Shown here: positions 4,330 to 5,404 of the stretch, one piece after another | How the letters are laid out: each line of letters begins with the position of its first letter | How positions within the stretch are numbered: the stretch's first letter is position 1 | DNA from: Hydrogenimonas sp. | GTDB taxonomy: Bacteria; Campylobacterota; Campylobacteria; Campylobacterales; Hydrogenimonadaceae | Direction of reading: 5' to 3' | Assembly (NCBI RefSeq): GCF_029933015.1 | Contig: NZ_JAOZOZ010000107.1 | Coordinates: forward strand, 1-5,404 | DNA length: 5,404 bases | Position numbers and translations under genes: made by a program | The notes under the pieces: model-generated | What the model was told of the DNA's origin: nothing | Databases searched by the model: none | What the model saw: the letters and a program-made list of their open reading frames with translations, nothing else

Positions 4330-4766
4330 TGATCGAACTGGACGAGAATTATCGTAAAAAGTACGAAGAGGCGGTCAAACGGGCCGGAGAGAATCCCGAG
4401 GAGGAGCGTCTCAGACCGGTTTCGGCCCTCGATACGCTCCTCAAAGAGATCGGCGAAAAGGGTCTGATGGAGATGATCGACCTCGATCCCTACTTCGGAG
4501 AGGTCTCTCTTCCTCTCAAGGAGCAGACCGACCTGCTGGCGGAGCGCTACCCCGAAGAGTTCGCTTTTTTCAAGACCCTGATGGAGGATCTGCAGGAAGA
4601 GATCGAAATCCACTTCGAAGTGACGGAGATGTACGAGGACGAGGAGTTCGACCAGTTCGTCGAAGATACACGCATCATCAAGGCACGCTATAGCGATACG
4701 CTCGCTTCCGAGCACAGGGATGCGATGAGCCGTCTGGTCCAAAAAGTTCTCGACGATCTGGCCTGA
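4329..4766 (+). CDS. Strongly acidic protein of unknown function, coupled to the zinc-repeat gene
   Basis: I do not recognise this 145-aa protein. It has 40 Asp/Glu against 18 Lys/Arg and no cysteine. It looks mostly helical, without signal peptide or membrane segment. The first 35 residues are a charged helix (ENYRKKYEEAVKRAGENPEEE), followed by a more hydrophobic middle (GLMEMIDLDPYFGEVSLPL) and an acidic stretch MYEDEEFDQFVED around residues 111-123. The start overlaps the upstream stop codon (TGATG), so the two proteins are probably made in matched amounts and may form a complex. The charge could serve to bind the zinc-repeat protein or occupy its nucleic-acid surface, but that is a guess from charge alone. 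The stop is 3 bp from the convergent protease stop. Confidence 0.78.
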   Translation: MIELDENYRKKYEEAVKRAGENPEEERLRPVSALDTLLKEIGEKGLMEMIDLDPYFGEVSLPLKEQTDLLAERYPEEFAFFKTLMEDLQEEIEIHFEVTEMYEDEEFDQFVEDTRIIKARYSDTLASEHRDAMSRLVQKVLDDLA

Positions 4767-4771
4767 TCGTC
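4752..4771. terminator. Hairpin between convergent genes, candidate bidirectional terminator
   Basis: GACGATC (4752-4758) and GATCGTC (4765-4771) form a perfect 7-bp stem with the 6-nt loop TGGCCT. It covers the stop codon of the acidic gene and touches that of the protease gene. T5 runs follow only 8-11 nt away on each strand (about 4784-4788 on plus, 4741-4745 complement on minus), further than in a standard intrinsic terminator. It is the only candidate for ending both transcripts. Confidence 0.4.
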
Positions 4772-5404
4772 ATTCCGCCAGCTTTTTGAGCTCCTCCCCT
4801 TCGATCACCTCCTCTTTGAGGAGTCTTTTGGCGATCTTTTCGATCGTTTTCCACTCGCTTTCGACGATCTTTTCGGCCAGTTTCGTCCCTTTCTCTATCC
4901 AGAAGGCGACACGGGATTCGATCTTTTCCCTGAAGAGGGTGTTGTTGACGTTCTGCAGGAGTATCTCGACGTGGAGATTGTATAGCTCCTCGTCCATGCC
5001 GAACTGCGCCACGGCGCTGTAGGCGTAGAGCGACGCCTCCTGCAGGTCGTTGAAGGCGCCCGTTTCGAGCCCCTTGGCCTCGCCGAACTTTTTGACGGTG
5101 GCGATGCGTCCTGCCAGAAGCACGGCGATGTTGGCTTCGATCTCCTCCCTGCTCATGTTCGTCTCGATGGCGTCTTCCATGTAACTCACCAGCCCCAGCG
5201 CTTCGCTGCGGGGAATCACGGTGACCTGCTCGATCTCCACGTCCGGCAGCAGCCGCAGGGAGGTCACGGCGTGGGCCGCTTCGTGCCAGGCGCTCTTTCT
5301 GAGATCCTCCTCGAAGTTTTTGAACCGCTTCTTTTCGAGTTTGTGGCCGTATTTGATCGTGTTGATCCGGTCGATGACGATCTCTTCGGTCAGCTTCTCC
5401 TTTC
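4770..5404 (-). CDS. FtsH-like ATP-dependent protease, C-terminal M41 peptidase part (cut by window edge)
   Basis: The frame enters from beyond 5404 and encodes 211 C-terminal residues. It begins in the helical linker after the AAA domain (KLTEEIVIDRINTIKYGH), then has the zinc motif W-HEAAH-AV (codons 5285-5271). VTVIPRSEALGLVSY follows, matching 'VTIIPRG.ALG' of FtsH. SREEIEANIAVLLAGRIA follows, and TGAFNDLQEA supplies the third zinc ligand Asp 75 residues after the second His, close to the 73 known in T. maritima FtsH. The helical end matches the M41 C-terminus. The second His pair has Ala where FtsH has Gly (HEAGH), and the helix after the Asp is divergent. This suggests the second, FtsH-related protease I recall from Campylobacter and Helicobacter rather than housekeeping FtsH. 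The AAA domain and membrane anchor lie outside the window. It would degrade or unfold membrane or cytosolic proteins. Confidence 0.85.
   Translation of the reverse strand, partial: KEKLTEEIVIDRINTIKYGHKLEKKRFKNFEEDLRKSAWHEAAHAVTSLRLLPDVEIEQVTVIPRSEALGLVSYMEDAIETNMSREEIEANIAVLLAGRIATVKKFGEAKGLETGAFNDLQEASLYAYSAVAQFGMDEELYNLHVEILLQNVNNTLFREKIESRVAFWIEKGTKLAEKIVESEWKTIEKIAKRLLKEEVIEGEELKKLAE

Noticed and set aside
4104..4742. Minus-strand open frame of 212 codons opposite the zinc-repeat pair
   Set aside because: The opposite strand has conserved cysteine repeats and a coupled start with Shine-Dalgarno site; this frame has no start signal or motif.

Overview
The window looks like chromosomal DNA of a Campylobacterota (Epsilonproteobacteria) member with unusually high GC for that phylum, perhaps a vent-type genus such as Nitratifractor or Hydrogenimonas. 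This is an inference. It rests on A/T-rich start regions, promoters with a -10 box but no clear -35, tightly packed genes with ATGA/TGATG junctions, and a divergent second FtsH-like M41 protease of the kind known in Campylobacter and Helicobacter. No rRNA or marker gene is present to confirm it.

Layout. (1) 1-232, minus: N-terminal part of a UDP-glucose 4-epimerase (galE), with an extended -10 promoter at about 282-287. (2) 324-1105, plus: a complete IS1-family insertion sequence of 782 bp with 25-bp terminal inverted repeats. It carries an InsA-like zinc-finger/HTH frame and an InsB-like DDE frame, joined at a run of nine A. It is visibly AT-richer than its surroundings and sits between the galE promoter and the next gene. 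(3) 1186-1830, plus: a stand-alone phosphoribosyltransferase (COG1926 type) with its own TATAAT box and a strong Shine-Dalgarno site. (4) 3648 down to 1814, minus: a three-gene operon of a YajG-like lipoprotein, a roughly six-helix inner-membrane protein and a soluble protein of unknown function. (5) 3745-4766, plus: a translationally coupled pair, a free-standing protein made of two topoisomerase-type four-cysteine repeats, followed by a strongly acidic 145-aa protein of unknown function. (6) 5404 down to 4770, minus: the C-terminal M41 metalloprotease part of an FtsH-like ATP-dependent protease with HEAAH in place of the usual HEAGH.

How the parts relate. The lipoprotein operon and the zinc-repeat pair are divergent and share a 96-bp intergenic region (3649-3744). 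It contains both candidate promoters and a spaced inverted repeat that could be a shared operator. The phosphoribosyltransferase gene and the operon converge and overlap by 17 bp. The acidic-protein gene and the protease gene converge with 3 bp between stop codons, over a 7-bp-stem hairpin. No stretch over 300 bp lacks a gene, and no tRNA, rRNA or CRISPR array is visible.

The most promising unexplained element is the coupled zinc-repeat/acidic pair at 3745-4766. The IS1 element is next, because its two frames are offset +1 rather than in the classical IS1 -1 relation.
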